A stretch of 35,661 bases of DNA from Actinomycetota bacterium (GTDB taxonomy: Bacteria > Actinomycetota > Actinomycetes > Nanopelagicales > Nanopelagicaceae), in contig WLQG01000010.1 of NCBI GenBank assembly GCA_009698445.1, positions 1-35,661 of the forward strand. Reading direction: 5' to 3'. Every line of letters starts with the position of its first letter. The stretch's first letter is position 1. Shown here piece after piece: positions 7,638 through 14,988 of the stretch. A program made the position numbers and the translations under genes. The notes beneath the pieces are model-generated. The model was not told where the DNA came from, made no database searches, and saw only the letters and a program-made list of their open reading frames with translations.

Positions 7638-8510
7638 ATGAGTGATTTAGATGCATCGTATGCAGAGTGCAAAAGATTAAATTCTCTGCATGGTAAAACT
7701 TATTACTTAGCAACGCTTCTTCTTCCAAAAGCGAAACGTAAGTATGTTCATGCACTTTATGGTTTTGCCCGTTACGCCGATGAAATCGTTGATGATCTTG
7801 AATCCACTTTAACAGTGCAAGAAAAGTCAGATGCTTTAGGTATCTGGGGCAAGAAGATTCTCCACGACCTAAGTACCGGTAAAAGTGATGATGCAATAGG
7901 TCGGGCGCTTATTGACACAGTCAAAACATTCTCAATACCTCACGAACACTTTGAAGCTTTTTTGCATTCAATGACAATGGATTTAACGGTGCAGGAATAC
8001 CAAACCTATGAGGATTTATTGGAATATGTCTATGGATCAGCTGCAGTTATTGGCCTCGAGATGGTGCCAGTGTTGGGTGTCCTTGAAGAAGGTGCATACG
8101 AATGTGCCAAGAAACTAGGCATCGCCTTTCAATTAGCTAACTTCATTCGCGATGTCGGTGAAGATTTAGATCGAGGCCGTATTTATCTGCCTATTACTGA
8201 GTTAGCTGAACATGGTGTTACACGCGAAATGCTTGAAGAGCGCGTCCTAACTCCTGAAATCATTAGCGCACTAAAGTTTCAAATTGCCCGCGTGCGCCGA
8301 CTCCAAGCTGAAGCAACGCCTGGAATCCACATGCTTGCCACCTCTAGTCGACCATGTATTGAAGCTGCCAGTGAACTGTATTGCGGAATTGTTGATGAAG
8401 TTGAAAAGATTGGTTACGACATTTTCAATAAGCGAGCTAAAACTTCCACCAGCCGCAGATTGCGTGTATTTATTACTGCTTACGTGAAGCTTCTAGTCGT
8501 ATCCAATTAA
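7638..8510 (+). CDS. crtB: phytoene synthase
   Basis: This 290-residue squalene/phytoene-synthase-fold protein condenses two GGPP to phytoene, the first committed carotenoid step. The two Mg2+-binding motifs are D-E-I-V-D-D at residues 48-53 and D-V-G-E-D at 172-176, the latter inside N-F-I-R-D-V-G-E-D-L-D-R-G-R-I-Y-L-P. Y-A-x-x-R-Y-A-D-E-I-V and the A-F-Q-L-A-N-F-I-R-D block are typical of CrtB rather than squalene synthase. It is the last gene of crtE-crtI-crtB, starting right after the crtI TAA. Its last 38 bases overlap the 3' end of crtYd on the other strand, leaving no room for an intrinsic terminator. Confidence 0.94.
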   Translation: MSDLDASYAECKRLNSLHGKTYYLATLLLPKAKRKYVHALYGFARYADEIVDDLESTLTVQEKSDALGIWGKKILHDLSTGKSDDAIGRALIDTVKTFSIPHEHFEAFLHSMTMDLTVQEYQTYEDLLEYVYGSAAVIGLEMVPVLGVLEEGAYECAKKLGIAFQLANFIRDVGEDLDRGRIYLPITELAEHGVTREMLEERVLTPEIISALKFQIARVRRLQAEATPGIHMLATSSRPCIEAASELYCGIVDEVEKIGYDIFNKRAKTSTSRRLRVFITAYVKLLVVSN

Positions 8511-8772
8511 TTAATACCCCAAGCACCAAAGCAAATCCAAAGAATAAATCTTCGATTGGCGCAGATGCTATTCGAAGCCCAATGATACTTTCTGGGCGAT
8601 ACATAACAATGTTGCGAGAAGTCAGCCACCAGTTAGTCAGCAGCTGAAAGCCAAGAATAATTGCATAAGAAGTCCAAAACACTTTACGCTTAAGAAGTTG
8701 GGTATTGAATAAATATAAATCAAAAGAAATCGCAAACAACACGGCAAAGATTGCTATCTGGGTATAAGTCAT
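8473..8772 (-). CDS. crtYd: lycopene cyclase subunit, CrtYd type
   Basis: This 99-residue protein has three membrane helices and the conserved P-I-E-D-L-F-F-G-F element near residue 72, equivalent to the P-x-E-E/D site of heterodimeric and fungal/haloarchaeal lycopene cyclase domains. With CrtYc it forms the cyclase that closes psi ends of lycopene. I chose ATG 8772, two bases after the crtYc stop; an upstream in-frame TTG at 8787 would overlap crtYc without support. Beta ring formation (CrtYc/d) is favoured over epsilon (CrtYe/f of corynebacteria) because no C50 elongase CrtEb is nearby, but sequence alone does not settle it. The 3' end overlaps crtB by 38 bases. Confidence 0.85.
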   Translation of the reverse strand: MTYTQIAIFAVLFAISFDLYLFNTQLLKRKVFWTSYAIILGFQLLTNWWLTSRNIVMYRPESIIGLRIASAPIEDLFFGFALVLGVLINWIRLEASRKQ

Positions 8773-8774
8773 CT

Positions 8775-9095
8775 CTATACCTGCCAATCTTTCTTAACCT
8801 TACGAACTGCTTCAATTGTCATAAATGCAGCTATGGGTACAACTAGGAAAAACAAATACTCTTCTAGGGGAATACACCAAGGTCCATAAATCCCAATGAT
8901 TTGATCTTTATTAAAGAACCAATGTCCATGGGATATTGCATACTTATCCCAAGCGATAAAGAGAAAAGCCACCGGCACAATGGATTTCACCATTCGTTTG
9001 AATTGTTTGAGCACTCCGACCTTGAGGAAAACCTCAAGCCAAAAAGATCCGATAACCGTGAAAATGATCATGGCCATGTATCCATACTTTTGCAC
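8775..9095 (-). CDS. crtYc: lycopene cyclase subunit, CrtYc type
   Basis: This 106-residue, three-helix membrane protein carries W-D-x-x-A-x-x-x-G-H-W-x-F near residue 49 and P-L-E-E-Y-L-F-F near 76, both hallmarks of the first half of heterodimeric lycopene cyclases. It partners the next gene, crtYd, which starts two bases after its TAG. The two are separate proteins, not fused as in fungi and some Bacteroidetes. The start is GTG 9095, six bases after a TAGCGT hexamer; the internal ATG (residue 7) is less likely because it would cut into the first helix. Partial cyclisation would give gamma-carotene, the substrate CruF needs; full cyclisation gives beta-carotene, a possible retinal precursor. 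Confidence 0.87.
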   Translation of the reverse strand: MQKYGYMAMIIFTVIGSFWLEVFLKVGVLKQFKRMVKSIVPVAFLFIAWDKYAISHGHWFFNKDQIIGIYGPWCIPLEEYLFFLVVPIAAFMTIEAVRKVKKDWQV

Positions 9096-9111
9096 GAGAT
9101 AACGCTACTCT
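9096..9111. promoter_or_regulatory. overlapping divergent -10 elements, crtYc and pnuT
   Basis: On the minus strand TAGCGT occupies 9102-9107, exactly six bases before the crtYc GTG. On the plus strand TACTCT occupies 9106-9111 and would start transcription near 9118, at the first base of the TPP riboswitch. The two hexamers share two base pairs, so RNA polymerase probably cannot use both at once. Confidence 0.55.
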
Positions 9112-9117
9112 AATAAC

Positions 9118-9197
9118 CACGGGAGCCACCAAGGCTGAGAGGGTTTGAAATTCAAACCGACCGATTGACCCGTCCGATAATGCGGACGCGGAAAGGA
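9118..9197 (+). promoter_or_regulatory. TPP riboswitch (THI element) ahead of pnuT
   Basis: The conserved aptamer parts are in order. The P2 arms are AGCC (9124-9127) and GGCT (9133-9136), and the C-T-G-A-G-A core is at 9135-9140. The P3 hairpin has arms GGTTTGAA (9142-9149) and TTCAAACC (9151-9158). The P4/P5 arm runs G-T-C-C-G (9172-9176), A-T-A-A-T-G, C-G-G-A-C (9183-9187), then the G-C-G-G-A-A-A-G-G-A tail. The tail itself is the ribosome-binding site (AAAGGA, 9192-9197), seven bases before the GTG at 9205. That points to translational control: TPP binding would bury the site and stop transporter synthesis. No terminator hairpin with a T-run is present. Confidence 0.88.
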
Positions 9198-9204
9198 ATA
9201 TCTG

Positions 9205-9780
9205 GTGTCATCTATTGCTTTTACTGCCTGGGGCTATGAAGTTTCATTCTTGGAACTCATCGCAGCTATTACTTCTTTTATTGGTGTCTGGCTTGGAACA
9301 ACAGGTAAGCGAATTACCTGGCCATGGTGGGCTCTCAGTAGTGCGTTGTACATGGTCTTTTTCTATCAAGTAGATCTCTTCGCAAGTGCGGCATTGCAAA
9401 TAGTTTTCATCATTGCAGCTATCTGGGGTTGGCGTGATTGGGCGCCTACGGGAGCATCTCCTGGATATCTAAACAACCGAAATCGCATGTACTGGGTAGT
9501 TATAACTCTTGTTTCAGTTTCCCTCTTAACCCCAGTCTTATCGCACATTGGGGCAGCTGCAACGTGGTCTGATGCATTTCTTTTGATTGGTTCACTGGTC
9601 GCACAAATTCTTATGGTGTACGAGAAAGTTGAGTCATGGACTTTATGGCTCATTGTGGATGCAGCCGGCACGATTGAATATGCATATCTGGGATATTGGT
9701 TCACTGCCATCCTCTATGCATTATTTACAGCAGTAGCAGTTGTTGGTTGGAAGCGCTGGTATGTCATTAATAGCAATTGA
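9205..9780 (+). CDS. pnuT: thiamine transporter of the PnuC family (PnuT-like)
   Basis: This 191-residue membrane protein has about seven helices and Trp-rich stretches (W-P-W-W near residue 34, W-G-W-R-D-W near 75, and W-K-R-W at the end) in the PnuC style. PnuC proteins are facilitators of nicotinamide riboside and related vitamins, and intracellular phosphorylation drives net uptake. The TPP riboswitch directly in front assigns it to thiamine or a thiamine precursor, as in known PnuT genes. GTG 9205 is set by the aptamer tail A-A-A-G-G-A seven bases upstream. The last 20 bases overlap the kinase gene that follows, so the two are likely made together. A nicotinamide substrate is the alternative, but the riboswitch argues against it. 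Confidence 0.85.
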   Translation: MSSIAFTAWGYEVSFLELIAAITSFIGVWLGTTGKRITWPWWALSSALYMVFFYQVDLFASAALQIVFIIAAIWGWRDWAPTGASPGYLNNRNRMYWVVITLVSVSLLTPVLSHIGAAATWSDAFLLIGSLVAQILMVYEKVESWTLWLIVDAAGTIEYAYLGYWFTAILYALFTAVAVVGWKRWYVINSN

Positions 9781-10252
9781 CGGTAGAGCTGGTGCTGGAA
9801 AAACAACGTTAGCGGCTGCGCTTTCTACCGAGCTTTCACTAAAACATTCGGTAGGTGTGATTCATATGGATGACCTGTATGAAGGATGGAATAACGCTTT
9901 GGGTATTCACCTGTCACAAACCTTAGAAACAATTGTGAAAGCCCATCAACTGAATAAAACCATTGAGATAAAGATTTTTAATTGGGAATCAATGACATTT
10001 GATTCCACACAAAGGATTGAGCCGGTTGAGATCTTAATCCTAGAAGGGGTTGGGGCAGGGCAAAAAGTAGTCCGCGAAGCCGGTGCGATAGTGCATTGGC
10101 TCGACATTGATCCTGAAATTGGCATTGCTCGGGTTTTAAAACGCGATGGGAATCAGATTGCAAAACAGATGAAGCAATGGCAAATTGACCAGGAACTGCA
10201 TTTCATGTCAGATAAGACACGCGAAAACGCGCAACACTTTCAAAGTTCGTGA
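9761..10252 (+). CDS. P-loop kinase, uridine-kinase-like; candidate vitamin (thiamine)-trapping kinase
   Basis: This 163-residue protein is a small P-loop phosphotransferase. Walker A is G-R-A-G-A-G-K-T-T (residues 8-16), H-M-D-D-L-Y-E-G-W (35-43) resembles the acceptor/Mg site of uridine-kinase-like proteins, and I-L-E-G-V-G-A-G forms the later strand. R-V-L-K-R-D-G near residue 120 may be the lid Arg region. Similar stand-alone proteins occur in actinobacteria, usually annotated only as AAA or uridine kinase family. ATG 9761 is chosen because it sits right before the P-loop strand with G-G-A-A-G about eight bases upstream; the in-frame TTG at 9740 adds seven residues. It overlaps pnuT by 20 bases and so lies under the same TPP riboswitch. 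Phosphorylation of imported thiamine is an inference from this context. Confidence 0.7.
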   Translation: MSLIAIDGRAGAGKTTLAAALSTELSLKHSVGVIHMDDLYEGWNNALGIHLSQTLETIVKAHQLNKTIEIKIFNWESMTFDSTQRIEPVEILILEGVGAGQKVVREAGAIVHWLDIDPEIGIARVLKRDGNQIAKQMKQWQIDQELHFMSDKTRENAQHFQSS

Positions 10253-10264
10253 ACCGTAAAGGCC

Positions 10265-10277
10265 TAAAATCTCCCAC
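10265..10277 (+). promoter_or_regulatory. leaderless promoter -10 of the PASTA kinase gene (TAAAAT-N7-ATG)
   Basis: TAAAAT at 10265-10270 is followed by seven bases and the ATG at 10278, in the short gap after the kinase-like gene. There is no Shine-Dalgarno sequence, so a transcript starting at or next to the A of the ATG is expected. Confidence 0.55.
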
Positions 10278-12206
10278 ATGTCCGATCTTATTGGTGAGCT
10301 TATTGATGGTCGCTATCAATTAACCCGCCAAATAGGTAATGGTGGAATGGCCTCGATATACGAAGCCATTGATACCCGTTTAGATCGCAAAGTTGCAGTA
10401 AAGATTATGCACCCGCACTTGGCCCAAGATGAAGCATTTGTTAATCGCTTTATTCGTGAAGCCAAAGCCTCTGCCGCTCTTTCTCATCCAAATATTGTTT
10501 CCGTGCAAGATCAAGGATGGAATCAAAATGGAATTCCTGCCGTCTTTATAGTCATGGAATTAATAGAGGGACACACTCTCCGTGATTATCTGAATGAACG
10601 TGGCAAATTCGAGATCAAAGATGCAATTAATTATTTGACGCCAATTCTAAGCGCACTTGCTGCAGCCCATGATCTTGGAATAGTCCACCGTGATATTAAG
10701 CCAGAAAATATCTTAATCTCCAAAGAAGGTCGCGTAAAAATTGCAGACTTTGGATTAGCGCGCGGTGAACTTATAGGTTCAACGATGACTGCTGAGTCCA
10801 GTGTTATTTTGGGTTCAGTTTCCTACCTCTCCCCTGAGCAAGTCCAGCGAGGTGTGGCGGATTCTCGCAGCGATGTTTACGCAGTTGGAATTGTTGCATT
10901 TGAAATGTTGACTGGCGAGAAACCGTTTCTGGGTGAATCACCCATTCAGATCGCTTATATGCACGTTAACCAAGAAATCCCATCCCTTCGAACAAAGCGT
11001 AAAGAGATTCCAGCAGACCTCGACGATTTAATTTTGCTAGCAACTAATCGAGATCCCGATAAGCGTCCTCGTACTGCTGGTGAATTTCTAAAATCTCTGG
11101 AAGCTATCCAGAATGAAATTGATCCTAAAACTAATCAGATGAAGTTGGCACTTGATTTACCTGTTGAACCTATCCGAGAAAAGCAACGGGGTAAAGTCAA
11201 GAAAGAAAACATTGGGGTAGTTGAGAAAGTAAAAGCTCTGGAAGCTGCAGAGGCTACAGAAGAAGGAAAAGAAACTACTCAACAAGTTAGAGTTGCAAAA
11301 GAGAAAAAGAGGAAAACTAGTAAGCGAGTTCGTCGTAACCGTAAAGTTGCGCTATTTCTTGCAATCGCACTTGGTGTTGGCGGTTGGTACACATTAGTTG
11401 GTCCTGGTTCACGCGTAGTTGTTCCATCAGTGGTTGGTGGGACCTATGACCAGGCAGTTTCAACTTTGACTCCCCTTGGTTTAACAACGGTTGTACTTGA
11501 AAAGCGTTTCGATGAAGAAATCACAGCAGGTGCAATTATCGAATCTGACCCACCAGGTGGGGGAAGAGTTGCATCGGGCGGTGAAGTTAAGTTAATTATC
11601 TCTAAGGGACCAGAGCGGTACACAATTCCAGTACTTATAGGCTTAACACCTGAAGCAGCCCAGGCTGCGATTGAAAAGTATCCGCTGCTTATTGGCACGA
11701 ACACTGAAGTATTTAATATGGATATTCCAAAAGGTTTTGTGATCTCGAGTGAGCCAGCAGCAGGCACAAAAGTAAAGCGGGATACCTCCGTTTCACTTGT
11801 TATAAGTAAAGGTGTTGAAACGCTAGCTCTGTCTTCATACGTGGGTAAGAGCGGTGAACAAGCACTTAATGAGTTGACTGATCTCGGATTTAATATCAAA
11901 TCGACTTATGCCTTTGATGAGAATATTTTATCTGGTGCCGTGATTTCACAAAAGCCAAGTGGTGTTGATGCTGCTCCCAAAGGTTCGACTGTCACTCTGA
12001 TTATTTCAAAAGGCTCTCAATTTGTATTTATTCCAAATGTGTTTTCATTGAACCAAATAAAGGCAACACAAGTTCTTACAGACTTGCAACTCAAGGTCGT
12101 CGTGAAGAAATTGGGAAGCAAGAAGGTCAAACAAGTAACTAGCATCGTTCCAAAGGTAGGTAGCAAAGTTAAACGTGGCAGTACGGTCACAATTACCGTA
12201 GGGTAA
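10278..12206 (+). CDS. pknB: PASTA-domain serine/threonine protein kinase (PknB/StkP type)
   Basis: This 642-residue membrane kinase has an N-terminal Hanks-type catalytic domain (about 10-275) with the Gly loop G-N-G-G-M-A-S, catalytic Lys in V-A-V-K (K42), H-R-D (137-139) and D-F-G (157-159). A Lys/Arg/Glu-rich juxtamembrane linker (about 280-355) is followed by one membrane helix (about 356-377) and four extracytoplasmic PASTA repeats to the C-terminus, each ending in an L-I-I-S-K-G-like strand. PASTA kinases bind peptidoglycan fragments or lipid II and regulate wall synthesis and division. It is not in the usual rodA-pbpA cluster, so it resembles the extra PASTA kinases of streptomycetes rather than the core PknB locus. 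A TAAAAT hexamer lies seven bases before the ATG. Confidence 0.93.
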   Translation: MSDLIGELIDGRYQLTRQIGNGGMASIYEAIDTRLDRKVAVKIMHPHLAQDEAFVNRFIREAKASAALSHPNIVSVQDQGWNQNGIPAVFIVMELIEGHTLRDYLNERGKFEIKDAINYLTPILSALAAAHDLGIVHRDIKPENILISKEGRVKIADFGLARGELIGSTMTAESSVILGSVSYLSPEQVQRGVADSRSDVYAVGIVAFEMLTGEKPFLGESPIQIAYMHVNQEIPSLRTKRKEIPADLDDLILLATNRDPDKRPRTAGEFLKSLEAIQNEIDPKTNQMKLALDLPVEPIREKQRGKVKKENIGVVEKVKALEAAEATEEGKETTQQVRVAKEKKRKTSKRVRRNRKVALFLAIALGVGGWYTLVGPGSRVVVPSVVGGTYDQAVSTLTPLGLTTVVLEKRFDEEITAGAIIESDPPGGGRVASGGEVKLIISKGPERYTIPVLIGLTPEAAQAAIEKYPLLIGTNTEVFNMDIPKGFVISSEPAAGTKVKRDTSVSLVISKGVETLALSSYVGKSGEQALNELTDLGFNIKSTYAFDENILSGAVISQKPSGVDAAPKGSTVTLIISKGSQFVFIPNVFSLNQIKATQVLTDLQLKVVVKKLGSKKVKQVTSIVPKVGSKVKRGSTVTITVG

Positions 12207-12210
12207 GCCA
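12199..12210 (+). promoter_or_regulatory. leaderless promoter -10 of nfo inside the pknB stop (TAGGGT-N6-ATG)
   Basis: TAGGGT at 12199-12204 overlaps the pknB TAA (12204-12206) and lies six bases before the nfo ATG at 12211. This suggests nfo can be transcribed on its own as a leaderless message although it looks like the second gene of an operon. Confidence 0.5.
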
Positions 12211-13080
12211 ATGCCCAAAGAGAACCATAAACCACGCATCGGTGCCCACGTCCCAACTACTGGTGGAATGGCAAAGCGTTCAATTGAATATGCCCAAGAA
12301 ATTGGTGCAAGCGCGATTCAAGTTTTCGCTTCAAGTCCTCGCATGTGGGCAATGCCAGCAGCTAAACCAGAACTTGATGAGGCATACAAAATCAAAGCTG
12401 CGGAAATGGATCTTGAAACCTACGTCCACGCTCCTTTTCTGATTAATCTTGGCTCGCCTACTGAAGCGACATATATCAACTCATTAGCGTCAACTAAATA
12501 TTCTCTACAACGTGCTGCAGATATTGGTGCACTTGGCGCTGTAATTCATACTGGCTCTGCAGTGGATGTGAACTATGTTGAAAAAGCATGGAAGCAAATC
12601 CACGAAGGCATGATGCCAATCCTTAATGCGTTGCCAGACGATGCACCTTACTTATTGCTAGAACCAACTGCCGGACAAGGCCAATCTCTTGTAAAGAAGT
12701 TAGACGATTTAGAAAACTATTTAAAGGCCCTGGAGTATCACCCAAAAGTCGGTATCTGTCTTGATACCTGTCACGTCTTTGCGGCAGGTCACGATATTTC
12801 TATAAAGGGCGGCATGACTGCCACCATTGATTTGCTTGTTCAGATTGCTGGCATTGAGCGTTTCCAGTTAGTCCATGCCAATGATTCGATGGATGTTTGC
12901 GGGGCTCTTAAAGATCGCCACCAAAATATCGGCGATGGTCATATTGGAGTAGAACCATTTGCCGAACTGCTTGCTCACCCAGCTGTTGCTAACGCTCCGT
13001 TGATTCTTGAAACACCGGGCTTGGAGGAAAAGCACAAGCCTGAAGTTGCACTGCTTAAGAAGCTTCGAGATAAAAAGTGA
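12211..13080 (+). CDS. nfo: endonuclease IV (apurinic/apyrimidinic endonuclease)
   Basis: This 289-residue TIM-barrel Zn enzyme nicks DNA 5' to abasic sites in base-excision repair. It shows I-G-A-H-V at the N-terminus (first metal His), Q-V-F-A-S-S-P-R-M-W near residue 37, H-A-P-F near 75, H-T-G near 113, the L-E-P-T-A-G-Q-G active-site strand near 150, C-L-D-T-C-H-V-F-A-A-G-H-D near 184, H-A-N-D-S near 221, and I-L-E-T-P-G near the end. Most conserved metal ligands (His, Glu, Asp) are visible. The start ATG 12211 is four bases after the pknB stop, with a TAGGGT hexamer in leaderless position. The next gene starts in its stop (GTGA). Confidence 0.94.
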   Translation: MPKENHKPRIGAHVPTTGGMAKRSIEYAQEIGASAIQVFASSPRMWAMPAAKPELDEAYKIKAAEMDLETYVHAPFLINLGSPTEATYINSLASTKYSLQRAADIGALGAVIHTGSAVDVNYVEKAWKQIHEGMMPILNALPDDAPYLLLEPTAGQGQSLVKKLDDLENYLKALEYHPKVGICLDTCHVFAAGHDISIKGGMTATIDLLVQIAGIERFQLVHANDSMDVCGALKDRHQNIGDGHIGVEPFAELLAHPAVANAPLILETPGLEEKHKPEVALLKKLRDKK

Positions 13081-13943
13081 GCGAAGCCAAACATCTTTTT
13101 CGCATGAAGTTTGCCCCTTGGGCACTGCTAACCGTAGCTATGGCATGGGGTTGGTCATTTGTGATTATGAAAGATGCGATTGAGCGTCAGAGTGTTAACA
13201 ATTTTCTATTTACCCGTTTCCTGTTGGGAACCGTTGTCATGGTTCTTATTCGCCCAAAAACTTTAAAGCTTCTTAACAAGGATCTGCTTCTTCGCGCGGG
13301 TACCGCCGGCATATTTTTAGGATTTGGTTACATCTTCCAAACTCTTGGGCTTGCTCGCACTGGGGCGGCAATTACAGGATTTGTGACTGGACTCTATGTG
13401 GTTCTGACACCGTTATTTGCCTGGCTATTTTTAAAAGAGAAAATTAATCGATTCACGTGGACCTGTATTGCTGCTGCAACTGTTGGATTGGGATTGTTAT
13501 CAATTCATGGTTTTTCTGTGGGCTTTGGTGAACTACTTGTTTTTATCAGCGCAATTTTCTACGCCTGCCACATAATTTCTTTGAGTAAGTGGAGTTCTGG
13601 TCGAGATGTATATGCAATGACTGTTGTGCAGTTATTTATGTGCGGCGTGCTCTCTGGCATCGCATCAATTCCAGGAGGTTACTCACCGCCACCCGATGCA
13701 GGCGTCTGGGGTGTTGTCATCTTCACGGCAGTCTTTGCAACTGCTATTGCTTTCATCATTCAAACGTGGGCACAAGCACACATGAGCTCAACCAAGGTAG
13801 CTGTCATTTTGACGATGGAAGTTGTCTTTGCCGCCATCTTTGCAATCATCTTCGGCGGTGAGCGCTTAACTTTGCAGAGCGCACTCGGTGGGATCCTGGT
13901 TATCACTTCTATGTATTTGATAGTTATCAAAGAATCAAAGTAG
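13077..13943 (+). CDS. EamA-domain (DMT superfamily) transporter
   Basis: This 288-residue protein has ten predicted membrane helices arranged as two EamA repeats. The start shows A-M-A-W-G-W-S-F-V-I-M-K, the usual first-helix motif, and the second half ends in the typical V-V-F-A-A-I-F-A and G-G-I-L-V-I-T-S-M-Y-L elements. DMT proteins export or import small metabolites such as amino acids or nucleosides; substrate cannot be told. GTG 13077 overlaps the nfo stop by four bases (GTGA), favouring coupling; ATG 13104, nine residues later, is an alternative. A second EamA gene lies at 21799, with only general similarity. Confidence 0.85.
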   Translation: MSEAKHLFRMKFAPWALLTVAMAWGWSFVIMKDAIERQSVNNFLFTRFLLGTVVMVLIRPKTLKLLNKDLLLRAGTAGIFLGFGYIFQTLGLARTGAAITGFVTGLYVVLTPLFAWLFLKEKINRFTWTCIAAATVGLGLLSIHGFSVGFGELLVFISAIFYACHIISLSKWSSGRDVYAMTVVQLFMCGVLSGIASIPGGYSPPPDAGVWGVVIFTAVFATAIAFIIQTWAQAHMSSTKVAVILTMEVVFAAIFAIIFGGERLTLQSALGGILVITSMYLIVIKESK

Positions 13944-13953
13944 GCTCACGGCT
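13941..13953 (+). promoter_or_regulatory. leaderless promoter -10 of ltaE (TAGGCT-N7-ATG)
   Basis: TAGGCT at 13941-13946 overlaps the stop of the EamA gene and lies seven bases before the ATG at 13954. There is no ribosome-binding site in the ten-base gap. Confidence 0.5.
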
Positions 13954-14988
13954 ATGGCAATTGATCTTCGTTCAGACACAGTCACCCGCCCATCCCAAGG
14001 AATGCGCGATGCAATTGCATCAGCCCCGGTTGGTGATGATGTCTATGGTGATGATCCAACAGTTAACTCACTTGAAGAACGCGTTGCTTCATTATTTGGC
14101 AAAGAAGCAGGAGTTTTCACACCAACTGGATCCCTTGCAAACCAATTAGCAATCCGAATGCTGGTTAATCCAGGTGAGGAACTTATCGCCGAAACTAATT
14201 CTCACATTGTGCGCGCAGAACTTGGCGCAGCTGCAGTATTTAGTGGAATCACCACACGCACATGGCCTGCAGCACATGGTTTATTGAAAGCTTCTGATGC
14301 ACTAGAAATAGCGCGACCAAATTCGGGACCATATTTAGTTTCAACTACTGCAATTGCTGTAGAAAATACCCACAACTTCGGCGGCGGAACAGTGCAACCG
14401 ATTGATGAAATCAAGGCGCTTCGCAAAGGCGCAGATGAAATGGGCTTGGCAATGCACCTAGATGGCGCCCGAATCTGGAACGCCCACATTGCCAGCGGTA
14501 TTTCATTTAGTGAATATGGAAAATACTTTGACACTGTCAGCGTCTGCTTATCTAAAGGTTTAGGTGCACCTATTGGTTCAGTCATGCTTTCTACTAAAGA
14601 GCACGTGGCTAAAGCCCGGGTTTGGCGTAAGCGTTATGGTGCTGGAATGCGTCAAGTGGGTTTACTTGCAGCCGCTGCCCATTTCGCACTCGATAACAAC
14701 ATCAATCGCTTAGCCGAAGATCATCGCCGCGCTAAGGAAATTGCTGTAGCAATTGCTGCGATTGACCCTTCACTTATTGACCCAACAACAGTACAAACTA
14801 ATATCGTTGGATTAGATCTTGCACATGTGCCAATAACTGCTCAAGAGTTTGCAACACGTTGCCGTGAAAAGGGTTTATGGATAAGTGCGCTTGGCCCAAA
14901 GTATGCGCGCCTAGTTACTCACTTAGATTTTGATGATGCACAATGTGCCGAAGCTATTGAAATTTTAAAGGTAGCCCTCGTGGCGTAA
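13954..14988 (+). CDS. ltaE: low-specificity L-threonine aldolase
   Basis: This 344-residue fold-type I PLP enzyme cleaves L-threonine or L-allo-threonine to glycine and acetaldehyde. The N-terminal D-L-R-S-D-T-V-T-R-P-S is the family hallmark, followed by G-D-D-V-Y-G-D-D-P-T near residue 27, P-T-G-S-L-A-N-Q near 55, H-L-D-G-A-R-I-W-N near 167 (PLP ring Asp), and the Schiff-base Lys in C-L-S-K-G-L-G-A-P (K201). Length and motifs are normal. It may supply glycine and one-carbon units; beta-elimination of other beta-hydroxy amino acids is known for the family. The 3' end overlaps ogt on the opposite strand by 24 bases. Confidence 0.92.
   Translation: MAIDLRSDTVTRPSQGMRDAIASAPVGDDVYGDDPTVNSLEERVASLFGKEAGVFTPTGSLANQLAIRMLVNPGEELIAETNSHIVRAELGAAAVFSGITTRTWPAAHGLLKASDALEIARPNSGPYLVSTTAIAVENTHNFGGGTVQPIDEIKALRKGADEMGLAMHLDGARIWNAHIASGISFSEYGKYFDTVSVCLSKGLGAPIGSVMLSTKEHVAKARVWRKRYGAGMRQVGLLAAAAHFALDNNINRLAEDHRRAKEIAVAIAAIDPSLIDPTTVQTNIVGLDLAHVPITAQEFATRCREKGLWISALGPKYARLVTHLDFDDAQCAEAIEILKVALVA

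Noticed and set aside
9096-9204. T-box or other amino-acid leader before pnuT
   Set aside because: The C-T-G-A-G-A and A-T-A-A-T-G core with the P3 hairpin fit the TPP aptamer, and no specifier or T-box motif is present.
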